Positions 30,931 through 40,788 of a stretch of 49,888 nt of DNA are shown piece by piece. How positions within the stretch are numbered: position 1 is the stretch's first letter; each line of letters begins with the position of its first letter. This DNA comes from a virus. Made by a program: the position numbers and the translations under genes. Location: IMG/VR virus record IMGVR_UViG_3300025009_000151, positions 1 to 49,888 of that record. One strand, written 5' to 3'. The notes beneath the pieces are model-generated. The model was not told the origin of the DNA and searched no databases. It saw nothing but the letters and a program-made list of their open reading frames with translations.

Positions 30931-33900
30931 TTACTCTAAATCCCTTACGTCAGGGATCTCCATGCCCTGGTCTTTCAGTAACCTGATTATTGCCCTGAGC
31001 CTATCCCTCTCCTCGTATGTGGCTATCTCCTTAGCCCGACCTGACGCTGCTAATTGTGGGCCTATGAGGAAAGAGAGTAACTTGTTATAGTCCCTAGTTA
31101 AGTCAGGGCTATTGGCTACCTCCTCATTAAAGTTACCCCATATACGAGGATCAGCGAGAGGAGCCATTGTGGTTACGTTGCGGTATAAAGGTATATTGTC
31201 GAGTATATAGTTTAGTCCTCGTTTCTGATCTACCCAAGGTATGCCGGACTGTCCAAGTAACTCTCCCAAGGCCCCATTATTTTTATCAGCCCTCTCGTCA
31301 GGGTAGTTTTCAATCGGTAGACCGGAGAAGAACTTTTTATTGATAGCCATTTCCACAGGAACCCTAAACAGTGGGTTAACATTGGATAACTGCTCCATCA
31401 TACCCTCTAAACTAAGTGGCAACCTGCCTAAGTCCTGATACGGCATAGGAGGTGTTAAGTAAGACTCTCCTCCAGGCAATAACATAGACGCTTGTTTACG
31501 CAAATACTTAGGCGTATTCTCCGGCGTAGTCTCCTCACTTAACCCTTCGTGATACTTACCTGCTGTGGCAAGTTTACCGGGCTGTTTAAGGCTTTCCTTA
31601 ATCTGTAACGGAACGTTCTTTCTGAGCCATGTGTTTCCTGTAGCGAATATATAACCATTATCCCTTGCTATCCAAGTCTCGTTCTCTGTTCTCGGACACC
31701 ACACTGTGCCTGTGTAATCTACCATTTGAACATCTAAGGCTGAATACTTTATCTCCTGCACTTCTTTACGAATATACATACCCCTCTCAGTAAGTTTAGC
31801 TAACTTACCACGAAGGTAGCACAATAACTGAAAAGCGTCTTTAATTGGGCCAGACTCTTTAGCAAAGAAACTACAGTTATTGCCCGATTGAGTACCGTCA
31901 GCCTTATACATAGCATCATAGAGAATGTCTAATTGGTGTGCATCTAACTGAACGATTAAGTTCCATAGATCATCACGACTCTTATAATGAGTCATTATAC
32001 GGTCTTTTAACGTACCTTTCAAATAAAACTGAGCAGTACCATTAGGATGCTGACACTCTCCGTATTCGCCGCCTAGCCTGTCTAGTACACTCCTTATTTC
32101 ATTAACAAAGGACTTTTTCTGGTATATAACATACTCCCAATGGTTACCCCTCTGCCTTATGTGACCGTCCGTGGAGAGCCAACCTATCAACCACAGAATA
32201 GGGTCAGGTATGTCATACTTACTCGGAGCGTTATAGTCACCGCAAAGGGTTAGTCTGTAGTTAGTTCTTATTCTCCATGCCTCTTTTAGCTCAGGGTTAT
32301 GAGTACCGTCTACCCTTCTAACAATCCATTTGTGGTCAGGTGTGCAAAGGGTATCCATACTCTTACCTTTAAAGTGCATCATATTACCCTGGTAAGGCGA
32401 CGATAGAACATTAAGAATAGGTTTCCATTCTGTCTGCTGAGTGTTTATATTGTAGGTTAATATCTCCTCACCCACAACAACTTCGTTGTGTTTCTTCCAC
32501 CCTGAGCGAGTAAGAGCCTCGGTGGTATGACTAAGGCAATAGAAAGGTATGACATTCCTCATAACCTTTTGCTCAAACGGTGTTAATTCCGAGTAGTCAA
32601 ACAGATAAGTCTTAACCTTTGTGGCGGCTGTACCTAAGTCGTCACCCTTCTGTAGATTGTCCACAAAACCCATGATACGGGAGGTGTTATCGGTCAATTT
32701 AGTCTGACGTACAAAAAACTGAGTCCAAGGGTGTTTCTGTGGATTAAGTGTAGTCACCCATGACTTAGTCTTTTCAGACTTAGACATGGCTTTCATGCCT
32801 GCTGTTTCCGGCCCCTCTGTAGCCCACCAACCGGTGTCGATAACTCCCCGGCTGTTAGCCTCCCTGATAACGTCATACATGAGCATATCACCGTTAGGTG
32901 TGGAGATAGTTTTATTCAACCTGCGTTCCACATTCCCTGCACGGTTAGTCCGTACAAACGCCTCAAACTCACCGTCTACAGGACTGTTAGACACTTTCAA
33001 CTTACCGGATGCGGTCTTTACTAGGTAACTCCAACCCTCGCCAGGGGGGTTGTCCCTGTTTATCGCTGTGAGGAAGATAATATTTTTCTCAAGGTCTAAT
33101 GCTGCTGAGTGTGACGTACCTAAATGTTTAGGTGTACGCATACCCATTAACCACAGGTTATACATATTACTCGCAAAATCTCTTGGTATGTGTCCAGGCG
33201 TAACCATGTACGAAAGTGTACGAAACTGTGACGTAGCCTTAGTAATAAATTTATACAACGCACCTGACGACTCATTATAGTGTATCGACTGATAATCTTT
33301 CCACACACGGGCAAAGTCTTTAGGCATGGCGAACATTGTGGAAGTATCTACTGGTTTACCTGTACCTCCCGTGACATTACCGCCGCCCATAAACGTAGCA
33401 TGTTCAGTAGCGTCCACAGGATTAAATACTATCTTACCTGTATTCTTGTCTGTGGCTATCCTAAACACCTCGTAGCCGTCAGGCAGGCTACGCATACCTC
33501 CTGCCTGTAAGTCCTCAGGCTTTAAACCGTACTGATTGATTATTTTATCAACTGCTTTTTTGGTTTCCACAGCACGTATAAACCTCTCGTTTACTGTGGA
33601 CATTACATTATAAAGGTGATCCTCGGCAATAGGCTTGTACCCTGCACCTTTAAGCACGGCGTTAACCTCCTGCGGTGAACCTGCTCCGAAAGTTAACTGA
33701 CGCTGTAGCATATTAGGGTATTGCTTGGCCACAAGGTTAAGTAAATCGTTGTCTAAGGTCTGTGGTACATAATCCTTACCGCCAAAGGCTAATTTAATCG
33801 CCGCACTCTCACCAGTGTTGGGTTTACGATTAAGGATCATCGGAACCCATGACCACATTTCATCCATAGGTATTTGATTATCATTGAATGTCTTAGCAAT

Positions 33901-35142
33901 AGTACCTCGTAGGTCATGGAAAGCCTTAGCCGCTAACGCCTCCTGTGATGAGTACCCTAACTTCTGTATCTCGTCAACGGCGTTTTTACCGTAGGTGTCG
34001 AATAACTTCGTGAAACTACCAGCAGGAGATACTTGATACAGTAACTCACTTTGCCTGTCCTTAGACATACCATCGAACAAAGCATTTAGGTATTTCTCTC
34101 CTTCACCTGCTTGCAGGTGTATAGAGTCCTCAGTACCTTTCACCACACTGTTTAAAAACTCCTGAGCCTCGTTTAGTGTGGAACCTTCTACCCCTGGCTG
34201 ACCTTCTAAACCTCTGAGGACTTTGTAAACGTCTTTAGTATCCAACGGTGAAACGTACCCCGGCATAAACTTTTTCTTAAAGTCATCTACAAGCCTATTC
34301 TTACCTAACCTGTTCACGGCGTTGCTTACTGACGTTACCACAGGGGCAGTTCCCGGTATTCGTGTTTGTGGTAAAACTCTTGTGCTTACTAACGGTATTT
34401 GCAAACCTGCGGTAAGGTGTTTAGTATCTGTGGGTAACTTAGTCTTTAGGTTTAAACCCTGACTCTGAGCAGTATTCAAAAGACCTCGTATATTATTAAC
34501 CTGCTCGTCAGTCAGTGATGGGAACTTGTTAATGATATTATTTACTAAATCCCCTGTGGTAGAACCTCTCAGTCCTCCCACAATCTCAGGAGAAAGGTGA
34601 GATGCTACCTGCTCGGCTGTATTCTGCCCTAGTGCTTTAGTGAGTAACGGCATACCCTGTGCCGCCCCTGCCGCCGCCTTACCCGTGCCAAGAGTTAGCC
34701 AGTTTAACGGGTCAAAGGGGTTAAGAACGTCACCCACAAAACCTGCTACCCCTGCGGTAGACGGGGCAACACGCACGTTAAGGATTTCTTTATCGAACCA
34801 AGGTTCGTCCGACACACCCCAATCTGTGAGTATGTCCTTAGTGCGTAATTTCTCCTCGCCCATGTAACCACGTTTAAGTGCCTGTAACGGGTCAAATTCA
34901 CCGGGAGTTTCACCTATACCGGGAGCAAGAACCTCTGATACTAACCCTGTGGCAGCGTGACCGGAACGCAAAAGATACTCGAAAATTTTAGGTAACGTCT
35001 GGTCATTCTTAGGGGGCATGGTTACATCGTCCTGCCTCACAGCAGATAGACGCTTGCGTGTATTTAATATCTCATTCTGAACCCGTTGCTGATAATCTAC
35101 CTCGTCATCAATGGGCTTTAAGTTAAATGGTACATAGGCCAT
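30931..35142 (-). CDS. Large virion/ejection protein interrupted by an intein
   Basis: 1403 aa precursor; intein residues 869-1170, giving an extein of about 1101 aa. The extein is interrupted at VIPFY|TWLRKNVP. The N-terminal half is helical (ARVAPSTAG.., PGVEGSTLNE); later parts (TLSYMVTPGHIPRDFASNM) resemble internal virion proteins of short-tailed phages that enter the host with DNA. It sits between tail genes and lysis genes. Exact role is inferred from size and position. Confidence 0.7.
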   Translation of the reverse strand: MAYVPFNLKPIDDEVDYQQRVQNEILNTRKRLSAVRQDDVTMPPKNDQTLPKIFEYLLRSGHAATGLVSEVLAPGIGETPGEFDPLQALKRGYMGEEKLRTKDILTDWGVSDEPWFDKEILNVRVAPSTAGVAGFVGDVLNPFDPLNWLTLGTGKAAAGAAQGMPLLTKALGQNTAEQVASHLSPEIVGGLRGSTTGDLVNNIINKFPSLTDEQVNNIRGLLNTAQSQGLNLKTKLPTDTKHLTAGLQIPLVSTRVLPQTRIPGTAPVVTSVSNAVNRLGKNRLVDDFKKKFMPGYVSPLDTKDVYKVLRGLEGQPGVEGSTLNEAQEFLNSVVKGTEDSIHLQAGEGEKYLNALFDGMSKDRQSELLYQVSPAGSFTKLFDTYGKNAVDEIQKLGYSSQEALAAKAFHDLRGTIAKTFNDNQIPMDEMWSWVPMILNRKPNTGESAAIKLAFGGKDYVPQTLDNDLLNLVAKQYPNMLQRQLTFGAGSPQEVNAVLKGAGYKPIAEDHLYNVMSTVNERFIRAVETKKAVDKIINQYGLKPEDLQAGGMRSLPDGYEVFRIATDKNTGKIVFNPVDATEHATFMGGGNVTGGTGKPVDTSTMFAMPKDFARVWKDYQSIHYNESSGALYKFITKATSQFRTLSYMVTPGHIPRDFASNMYNLWLMGMRTPKHLGTSHSAALDLEKNIIFLTAINRDNPPGEGWSYLVKTASGKLKVSNSPVDGEFEAFVRTNRAGNVERRLNKTISTPNGDMLMYDVIREANSRGVIDTGWWATEGPETAGMKAMSKSEKTKSWVTTLNPQKHPWTQFFVRQTKLTDNTSRIMGFVDNLQKGDDLGTAATKVKTYLFDYSELTPFEQKVMRNVIPFYCLSHTTEALTRSGWKKHNEVVVGEEILTYNINTQQTEWKPILNVLSSPYQGNMMHFKGKSMDTLCTPDHKWIVRRVDGTHNPELKEAWRIRTNYRLTLCGDYNAPSKYDIPDPILWLIGWLSTDGHIRQRGNHWEYVIYQKKSFVNEIRSVLDRLGGEYGECQHPNGTAQFYLKGTLKDRIMTHYKSRDDLWNLIVQLDAHQLDILYDAMYKADGTQSGNNCSFFAKESGPIKDAFQLLCYLRGKLAKLTERGMYIRKEVQEIKYSALDVQMVDYTGTVWCPRTENETWIARDNGYIFATGNTWLRKNVPLQIKESLKQPGKLATAGKYHEGLSEETTPENTPKYLRKQASMLLPGGESYLTPPMPYQDLGRLPLSLEGMMEQLSNVNPLFRVPVEMAINKKFFSGLPIENYPDERADKNNGALGELLGQSGIPWVDQKRGLNYILDNIPLYRNVTTMAPLADPRIWGNFNEEVANSPDLTRDYNKLLSFLIGPQLAASGRAKEIATYEERDRLRAIIRLLKDQGMEIPDVRDLE
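31633..32538 (-). mobile_element. Intein with LAGLIDADG endonuclease
   Basis: 302 codons from Cys869 (C-L-S-H-T-T) to Asn1170 (ATGN), followed by extein Thr. The start has GEEILTYN and LCTPDHKWIV blocks typical of Hint domains; the middle has LIGWLSTDGHI and LYDAMYKADG, two LAGLIDADG-like motifs; the end has NGYIFATGN. The penultimate residue is Gly rather than His, as in other phage inteins. Confidence 0.93.
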
Positions 35143-35148
35143 TATTTA

Positions 35149-36504
35149 TCACCTACCGAATCCACCGAAAAAGTTTGCTAAATGGTTAAACGGGTTAATA
35201 GTCTTAGTTGATCCTACCCCTGAGTTAAGCAGCATATCAAGAAAACCGCCGCCTGCTTCTACGCCCTTTGCTTTACCGCCATCATCATACAACTGCTCTA
35301 GGGTATTAATACCCTGATTGGCTAATGTAGGGGATAGTACGCCTGCGTTACGCTGATAGTTCAAGTTCCTTATAGCATCGGCTATAACTTTGTTTCTCTC
35401 TTTTACGGACTTAGACTGACCTAACAAGTTTCCATAAGTGTTCATCATCTCGCTATACGCCGCTTGCTGTGCCTGCATAGATTTAGACTCCTCTTGACCC
35501 CAACCGAAGTTACCTTTAATTCTAGCGTCAGTTTCAGTCTTAGAGGTATTAGCGTTCATACGACTAATGTCGTTCTGCTCTTTACCTAAGGAGTAGGAGT
35601 TATCGGCTTGCTTATTACCTAACATATAATTCCACAAATTACTGAGCAGGTTGTTATCCACACTTTGCTGTGGAATCGGTGTCTTGCCTGCAACTTGAGC
35701 GAATAACTCCTCACCGGACGATTTAGGCATAACCTGCATACCGAACAACTCTGACAATGCTGTGGCAGCCTGAGTGTTGTACTGCCTAATCTGCTCATTT
35801 AGTTTTTCTCTGTCCATTGTCGGTGAGCCTAACAAGTTACCTGTGCGGTCAGACATGCTTAGAGTGTTAGCAAAGTTTTGATTGTCCATATTAGAACTTA
35901 AACCTAAAACGTCATACATATTCTTAAAATCCTGCTGCTTCTGAGCCAAAGCCTGAGCCATGAACATAGGTATCATCTCGGCAAGCCTAGCGTTATAGTC
36001 AGCGTCAATCTGAGCCATCCTGTCACCTGTGGAGGTTGAGTTAACAATACCTCGCCTGTTCAATTGATTCATGGTCTTATTCTGCGAATCTCTTATACCT
36101 CGCTCGGCTACTGACTTTGCTGCTGTGTAGTTTGGGTCGCTTGTAGCGTCGTATTTAAAGTTCCTTAACTCATTCATGTAATTCTGTAGTGCGGTCATTT
36201 GGCTACTCTGTGATTGCGGTGAGTCTTTGTAGCGTTGCTGCATTGGATCGTACCCCACACTTTGTAATGCTCCTAGTAAATCTTGTGGGTTCATGTACGA
36301 CCTACCATCTACCACAGCAGACGGTTTGAACGCTGCTGTTTGACCGTTCGACCCTTTCAGCGAGAATGTGCCTGCACCCTGATCCCATCCGACATTACCA
36401 GGATTGTACCCGTACTGCGAAAGGAATTGCCTAACCCCTACAGTACCCTGTGGGCCTCCTGGGTTAAGCGGTTTAGTTATATCGTTTAAATAACTTATTG
36501 CCAT
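35149..36504 (-). CDS. Probable internal/ejection protein (451 aa)
   Basis: N-terminal region with VVDGRSYMNPQDLLGALQSVG resembles the copper-amine-oxidase-like repeat found in wall-associated proteins. The middle is helical and Gln/Asn rich, with RNRRGIVNST..AQIDADYNARL. No enzyme domain. Position between tail genes and the large ejection protein suggests it is ejected or lines the tail. Confidence 0.55.
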   Translation of the reverse strand: MAISYLNDITKPLNPGGPQGTVGVRQFLSQYGYNPGNVGWDQGAGTFSLKGSNGQTAAFKPSAVVDGRSYMNPQDLLGALQSVGYDPMQQRYKDSPQSQSSQMTALQNYMNELRNFKYDATSDPNYTAAKSVAERGIRDSQNKTMNQLNRRGIVNSTSTGDRMAQIDADYNARLAEMIPMFMAQALAQKQQDFKNMYDVLGLSSNMDNQNFANTLSMSDRTGNLLGSPTMDREKLNEQIRQYNTQAATALSELFGMQVMPKSSGEELFAQVAGKTPIPQQSVDNNLLSNLWNYMLGNKQADNSYSLGKEQNDISRMNANTSKTETDARIKGNFGWGQEESKSMQAQQAAYSEMMNTYGNLLGQSKSVKERNKVIADAIRNLNYQRNAGVLSPTLANQGINTLEQLYDDGGKAKGVEAGGGFLDMLLNSGVGSTKTINPFNHLANFFGGFGR

Positions 36505-36516
36505 ACTATCACCTCT

Positions 36517-37191
36517 TTAAACTTTAAAAATCAAATTAGTAGTTACCACAAAGAACTGATCTGTGCTGTTAGTAAGTACGTTAGGGAACACGTAACCGTC
36601 TAATGTAGTAGGAAAAGCATACATCTCTTGAGTCTTTCCGGAAGTATACGTGGAGCCTGTATATAATTTAGGTTGAATCGTGAACAATGACCCGTCATCA
36701 ACCCTTTTAGTAAACATTGGTGCATCTAAGGCATATGCCGTGTCAGACCCTTCACCATAAAAACCTGACGTACCGACCCACAACCAATACTTGCTATCAT
36801 CAGTAATAGAGTATTTTAACAGTGACCCTACAGTTGACCCATTGTCTGGTGACCGAAGGCAAAAGTTATAAGCACCTTCATAAGCATGAAGTTCGGCAAA
36901 TACTGAATAATACCAAGCAGGGCTAAATAGTGTTACAAGAGGGGTAGTACCTGCTAAATCCATAATGTAAATATTTATATAACCGCTAGAATCACTAGAT
37001 ATTTTTATGCTATGTGGGTTAGTACCACAGGTGAGTATTACAGTCCTCTCGTTACTGCTAGATAGTTCAGTATCACTCACTAGGCTAAACGCAGTATTAT
37101 CTAAAAGAAAATCCATTATAAATCCTACTGTATGACTTGAAGCAGACATACCGTCGGGAGTATCCGTTATTAAACCTATTCTTACACCCAT
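36517..37191 (-). CDS. Tail-associated protein of unknown function (224 aa)
   Basis: ATG with AGGTGA upstream. Rich in Ser/Thr/Gly and beta-strand-like (PHSIKISSDSSGYINIYIMD). Between tail proteins; could be a fibre or adhesin domain. No family recognised. Confidence 0.55.
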   Translation of the reverse strand: MGVRIGLITDTPDGMSASSHTVGFIMDFLLDNTAFSLVSDTELSSSNERTVILTCGTNPHSIKISSDSSGYINIYIMDLAGTTPLVTLFSPAWYYSVFAELHAYEGAYNFCLRSPDNGSTVGSLLKYSITDDSKYWLWVGTSGFYGEGSDTAYALDAPMFTKRVDDGSLFTIQPKLYTGSTYTSGKTQEMYAFPTTLDGYVFPNVLTNSTDQFFVVTTNLIFKV

Positions 37192-37201
37192 TAAATCACC
37201 T

Positions 37202-38038
37202 CTATACCAAACTGAAAGTTTCCTGACCTACAGGACTCTCATAAATATCCTCTAATATAACCACAGGAAGTATGCCGATAACGTTACTTAACACCACCTC
37301 CCCTGTTACCGGGTTAAAAGACACCGCACCCACACCAATAGACTTAGGGCCATCTTGGTATAACATGGGCCACTTACCCGTGAAGTCAGGTGCTATGTCT
37401 ACATCATCAATGTAAACTGTACCACCTGCTGAAAATTTAACGTATATCTTACCTGGAGTACCGCTTGTGTTCACTTGAAACGTCCTATGACCGACAACCC
37501 AATCAGACGCAGACGGATAAGTTATAGACGTTCCTATATTACCACTCTCATCTGTCAGTATTAATGCCGAATCGTCTGATAGTTTGTGGACACTTACCGT
37601 TACAGGATCGCCCTTAGCCTTAAATGCTACCCTCGTGTACGGTGTAAACTCAGCCCACCACGCAGGGTCGGCCATTCCCACACCTGCAACCTGTTCCTGC
37701 TGACACACCTGACCGTCGGTAAGTTTAAGACTATACGATCCGTTAAATGTAGCGTCAGGGCTTACCGCACCCACTGACCAATAATCCGGTTTAAGTGTGG
37801 TAGCATTGAAACCCTCGAAACCGCTATTCCAACACTTATTCGGATAGCACCGGATAAAGAAAGGGTTAATGCCGTAGCTGTCCACAGGCGTTTCAGCGTT
37901 GGATGCTACAAGATTTACGTTATTCCAATCCAAGTGAGCAAGTAACCAAGAGAGGGTTTTGGAATACTGAGCCACAATACCCTTCAATCCTTCAAGGTCT
38001 GTGTCACGCTCAGGTATAGGAAATTTCATTTGTGGCAT
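37202..38038 (-). CDS. Tail fibre-like protein with jelly-roll domain (278 aa)
   Basis: The segment NSGFEGFNATTLKPDYWSV, later YTRVAFKAKGDPVTVSVH and GTVYIDDVDIAP, resembles a carbohydrate-binding jelly roll. Probably a receptor-binding fibre or tip. Function inferred. Confidence 0.55.
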   Translation of the reverse strand: MPQMKFPIPERDTDLEGLKGIVAQYSKTLSWLLAHLDWNNVNLVASNAETPVDSYGINPFFIRCYPNKCWNSGFEGFNATTLKPDYWSVGAVSPDATFNGSYSLKLTDGQVCQQEQVAGVGMADPAWWAEFTPYTRVAFKAKGDPVTVSVHKLSDDSALILTDESGNIGTSITYPSASDWVVGHRTFQVNTSGTPGKIYVKFSAGGTVYIDDVDIAPDFTGKWPMLYQDGPKSIGVGAVSFNPVTGEVVLSNVIGILPVVILEDIYESPVGQETFSLV

Positions 38039-38042
38039 AGTA

Positions 38043-39479
38043 TCACCTCACCCTCATTGTTAAAGTAATATTGTGGACTATACACGACCCTGTACCACTT
38101 ACCTTCAACATGCCCCACTCTTTGTCGTACACCTTAGAGAAATCGGCAGGTATGCGAGCCATTGCTACGTCTGTGGTTGCGTCTGTGATAGTCCTCAAAG
38201 TTGTATAATCACCACTTGCCAAGTCAGGTCTAATAGACACCACAATCTCAGCGTCAGCATGTAACACCTCGTAAGCCATCTCCACACGCTGTAAAGTTAC
38301 TCGGTTCGCTAAGTCCTGTATCTTAATGGGTTTCTCGAATGACCATGTAACGTCACCGTGTAACGCTGTGGACTCTTTTTCGTACAGTTTACCGTCAGCC
38401 TTACCCACAAACAACTCATTCTTGTAGTTAGCCATTGCGGTATATATTGCATCCTGTGACCAGAAGGTTTTTGTATAAGTATCATAAACAATAACTACAT
38501 TATTTGTGGTACTTGTGCCTGTCGCTACAGCAAGATAGTAGAATCTACCGTCTGTACATGATGTAAACTTATCCTTTACCGAAAGGTTTAATGTGTTGAT
38601 ATACTCTTGAACGAATGGCTCAGAGATTAAATACGGTGCCATCCCTCCTCCATAGGATACTATACCCAAGTGAGATAAGCAATACATTGTGCCATCTATT
38701 ACTTGCAAAGACCTTGGAGAGATACACCCGTAAGACGTGGAAATCTCCACAATCTCCATATCACCGTCAGCACCGGGAGTGAAACCCCACAATTCACTGA
38801 TAGAGCGTTCTTTAGGTATAACTAAATGGTCTGCTATAACTGCCAAACCTGTAATGTCCTCACCATACGTACCCTCTATGACGATAATATCAGTCATGTC
38901 AACGGTAGTCCAATCGTCCGGCAGGAGTATGTTACTTATGTTTAGGTTCTTACCCTCCGCAGCAAATAACCTGTTTCTGTGAGCCACAATGAAGTCACAG
39001 TTGTCCGGCGAGTCTGATATGCCACTACCTAGTGTAGAGGTAGAGGGGTCATACTCTCTAACCTCTGTGGCACCGTCAACGAGATAATACTTACCGGACA
39101 TAGGTGCTAACTGAATATAAGATGACGAACCGAATCCCGTTGCTGTTGTGGAGAACTCCGTACCGTTCCATTTGTATAAGGTCGTCCCTGCTAGTACAAG
39201 TATGTGGTCGTCAGGGTCAATGACAAATATACTCCGTACGTTCTGCACCGCACCTGTGTAGCCTAGCTCTGAGTCTTTTTCTATAACTTTAAGAGAGGGT
39301 AACTCTGTGGGCGAAAGGTTTACCACAGAACTTAATTGACCTTCCGTTAACTGTACCGGCGGTGTACCGTTATTTAAACCTGAGTATATAGGAAATGGTG
39401 ACTTAGACACCTGCATACTCGCATAGTCAACGGGAGTCTTATTCAACCATCTCGTCGTTTTGGGCTGTAACTTTCTCAA
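38043..39479 (-). CDS. Tail/head-closure protein (P22 gp10-like pattern)
   Basis: 478 aa, TTG start with GGGGTGATAAG upstream. Begins with NNGTPPVQLTEGQLSSVVNL and then has many beta blades (LVLAGTTLYKWNGTEF, YIQLAPMSGKYYLVDG). This resembles phage head-closure or stabilisation proteins with a propeller-like fold. Follows the connector gene. Confidence 0.6.
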   Translation of the reverse strand: MRKLQPKTTRWLNKTPVDYASMQVSKSPFPIYSGLNNGTPPVQLTEGQLSSVVNLSPTELPSLKVIEKDSELGYTGAVQNVRSIFVIDPDDHILVLAGTTLYKWNGTEFSTTATGFGSSSYIQLAPMSGKYYLVDGATEVREYDPSTSTLGSGISDSPDNCDFIVAHRNRLFAAEGKNLNISNILLPDDWTTVDMTDIIVIEGTYGEDITGLAVIADHLVIPKERSISELWGFTPGADGDMEIVEISTSYGCISPRSLQVIDGTMYCLSHLGIVSYGGGMAPYLISEPFVQEYINTLNLSVKDKFTSCTDGRFYYLAVATGTSTTNNVVIVYDTYTKTFWSQDAIYTAMANYKNELFVGKADGKLYEKESTALHGDVTWSFEKPIKIQDLANRVTLQRVEMAYEVLHADAEIVVSIRPDLASGDYTTLRTITDATTDVAMARIPADFSKVYDKEWGMLKVSGTGSCIVHNITLTMRVR

Positions 39480-39483
39480 CTTA

Positions 39484-40164
39484 TCACCCCGTTACGTTAG
39501 GAGTAACCGCATACCCCGCCTCGCCATTGTCCACAAAACTGTAATTTACAGCCATGAGTGAGAGTAAATCCTTGAACTCTGCGTTATACATATTCGCTTT
39601 CTCGCCATCATCACTTGACTTAGCCAACCGCATACATAGCCCATGCACGAACAGGTCATGGTATTCCACAGGAACGATAGTGGGTGACTCTCCTAAGTAC
39701 ACGGTAGTAGCCGAGGAGTCTGTACCTGCTGTGTTAGTGAATACCTCCGTGTTACTTCTGAAATACCTTACTCTTATGCCGGTGTCGGTGAAAGTAGTGG
39801 CAGGTGTCGGGTACAATGTAATAATACACGAACCGTCTGCTTGATCCTCTGCGGTGAACTCATACCTGCCTTGACGATTCTCACTACCGAATAGTCTAGG
39901 TTCGTACATTTTCCAATCGTCCTCTGTGGCTGTGGCAGACTGTTTAACCTTTAGTACGTCTATGTTACGGGCTTTCATACCTGTGGTTATCGGTACAGTG
40001 TATGCCGCCGTGTCTGCTGTTACTGTTACCTCGTAAATTTTAGGTATCTTTACCGCCTCTAAAACCTGACCGTATATTTGATTCAGCCAACGTACCTTTG
40101 TGGCGGCGGTAATACTGTTAGCCACAAATGTATCGGCGTCAGATAAAATCTCCATTAAAGTCAT
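39484..40164 (-). CDS. Head-tail adaptor/connector protein
   Basis: ATG 40164 follows AGAGGTGAGAGA; upstream TTG gives a poorer site. MTLMEILSDADTFVANSITA then VRWLNQIYGQVLEAVK fits the helical gp4-like adaptor used by short-tailed phages beneath the portal, with a beta insertion (EVTVTADTAAYTVPIT). 226 aa. Confidence 0.65.
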   Translation of the reverse strand: MTLMEILSDADTFVANSITAATKVRWLNQIYGQVLEAVKIPKIYEVTVTADTAAYTVPITTGMKARNIDVLKVKQSATATEDDWKMYEPRLFGSENRQGRYEFTAEDQADGSCIITLYPTPATTFTDTGIRVRYFRSNTEVFTNTAGTDSSATTVYLGESPTIVPVEYHDLFVHGLCMRLAKSSDDGEKANMYNAEFKDLLSLMAVNYSFVDNGEAGYAVTPNVTG

Positions 40165-40186
40165 TCTCTCACCTCTATACAATAAA

Positions 40187-40209
40187 AGCGAGGTAAGTTA
40201 TTACCCCGC
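40187..40209 (-). terminator. Leftward attenuator after the capsid genes
   Basis: On the minus strand GCGGGGTAA (40209-40201) pairs with TTACCTCGC (40196-40188) with one G-U, then TTTTATT. It may reduce read-through into tail genes. Confidence 0.65.
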
Positions 40210-40230
40210 CTTATTTTTTTATTCAATTCG

Positions 40231-40761
40231 TTATATTACAATGTACTCGATATAAGCAAAGCCCACAATCCCTGCTGACGCACCACCAGAAACAACGGAA
40301 CCCGTCACCCATTTACCAGCGGCAAGTTTCTGACGAGACTTACCGTTTGTACCTTTATCGGTAATGTTGTCAAACACCCCTGCCGCGGAGTTAACATCTA
40401 CCGCATTAATAAGATTATCGGACAAAGTTGTTGCTGAGGTTGCGGTAGTACCGCACTCTAACGAGCAAGCACCTGTGGATTTGGTAGTAACGTCAAGTAT
40501 TAACCGTTGAACGATAATGGATGCACCCTCGTCGTTCTGCCAAGAGAATACACCGCCTCCAGTATCTACCGCTGCAAGTGCTATCTTAGCAACCTTTACC
40601 ACACGATCTGAGTTTTTTACGAGATTTATTTCAGTCGTGGTTACTGTAGCACCGGATAATTTATTTATCTCAGCCGGAGTAGCCGTGACTTCCACAGAAT
40701 CAATCTTTAAACTCCCTACATCTATACCATCAGGGAAATAAGTATCGGGCAAATTTATCAC
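40231..40761 (-). CDS. Head fibre/decoration-like protein
   Basis: 176 aa with IDSVEVTATPAEINKLSGAT, the repeat motif seen in phage head-fibre and tail-fibre shafts, followed by a beta domain. GTG 40761 with AGGTAGG upstream. Directly downstream of the capsid gene. Confidence 0.65.
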   Translation of the reverse strand: MINLPDTYFPDGIDVGSLKIDSVEVTATPAEINKLSGATVTTTEINLVKNSDRVVKVAKIALAAVDTGGGVFSWQNDEGASIIVQRLILDVTTKSTGACSLECGTTATSATTLSDNLINAVDVNSAAGVFDNITDKGTNGKSRQKLAAGKWVTGSVVSGGASAGIVGFAYIEYIVI

Positions 40762-40788
40762 CTACCTTTAAACTTTCATAATTAAACA

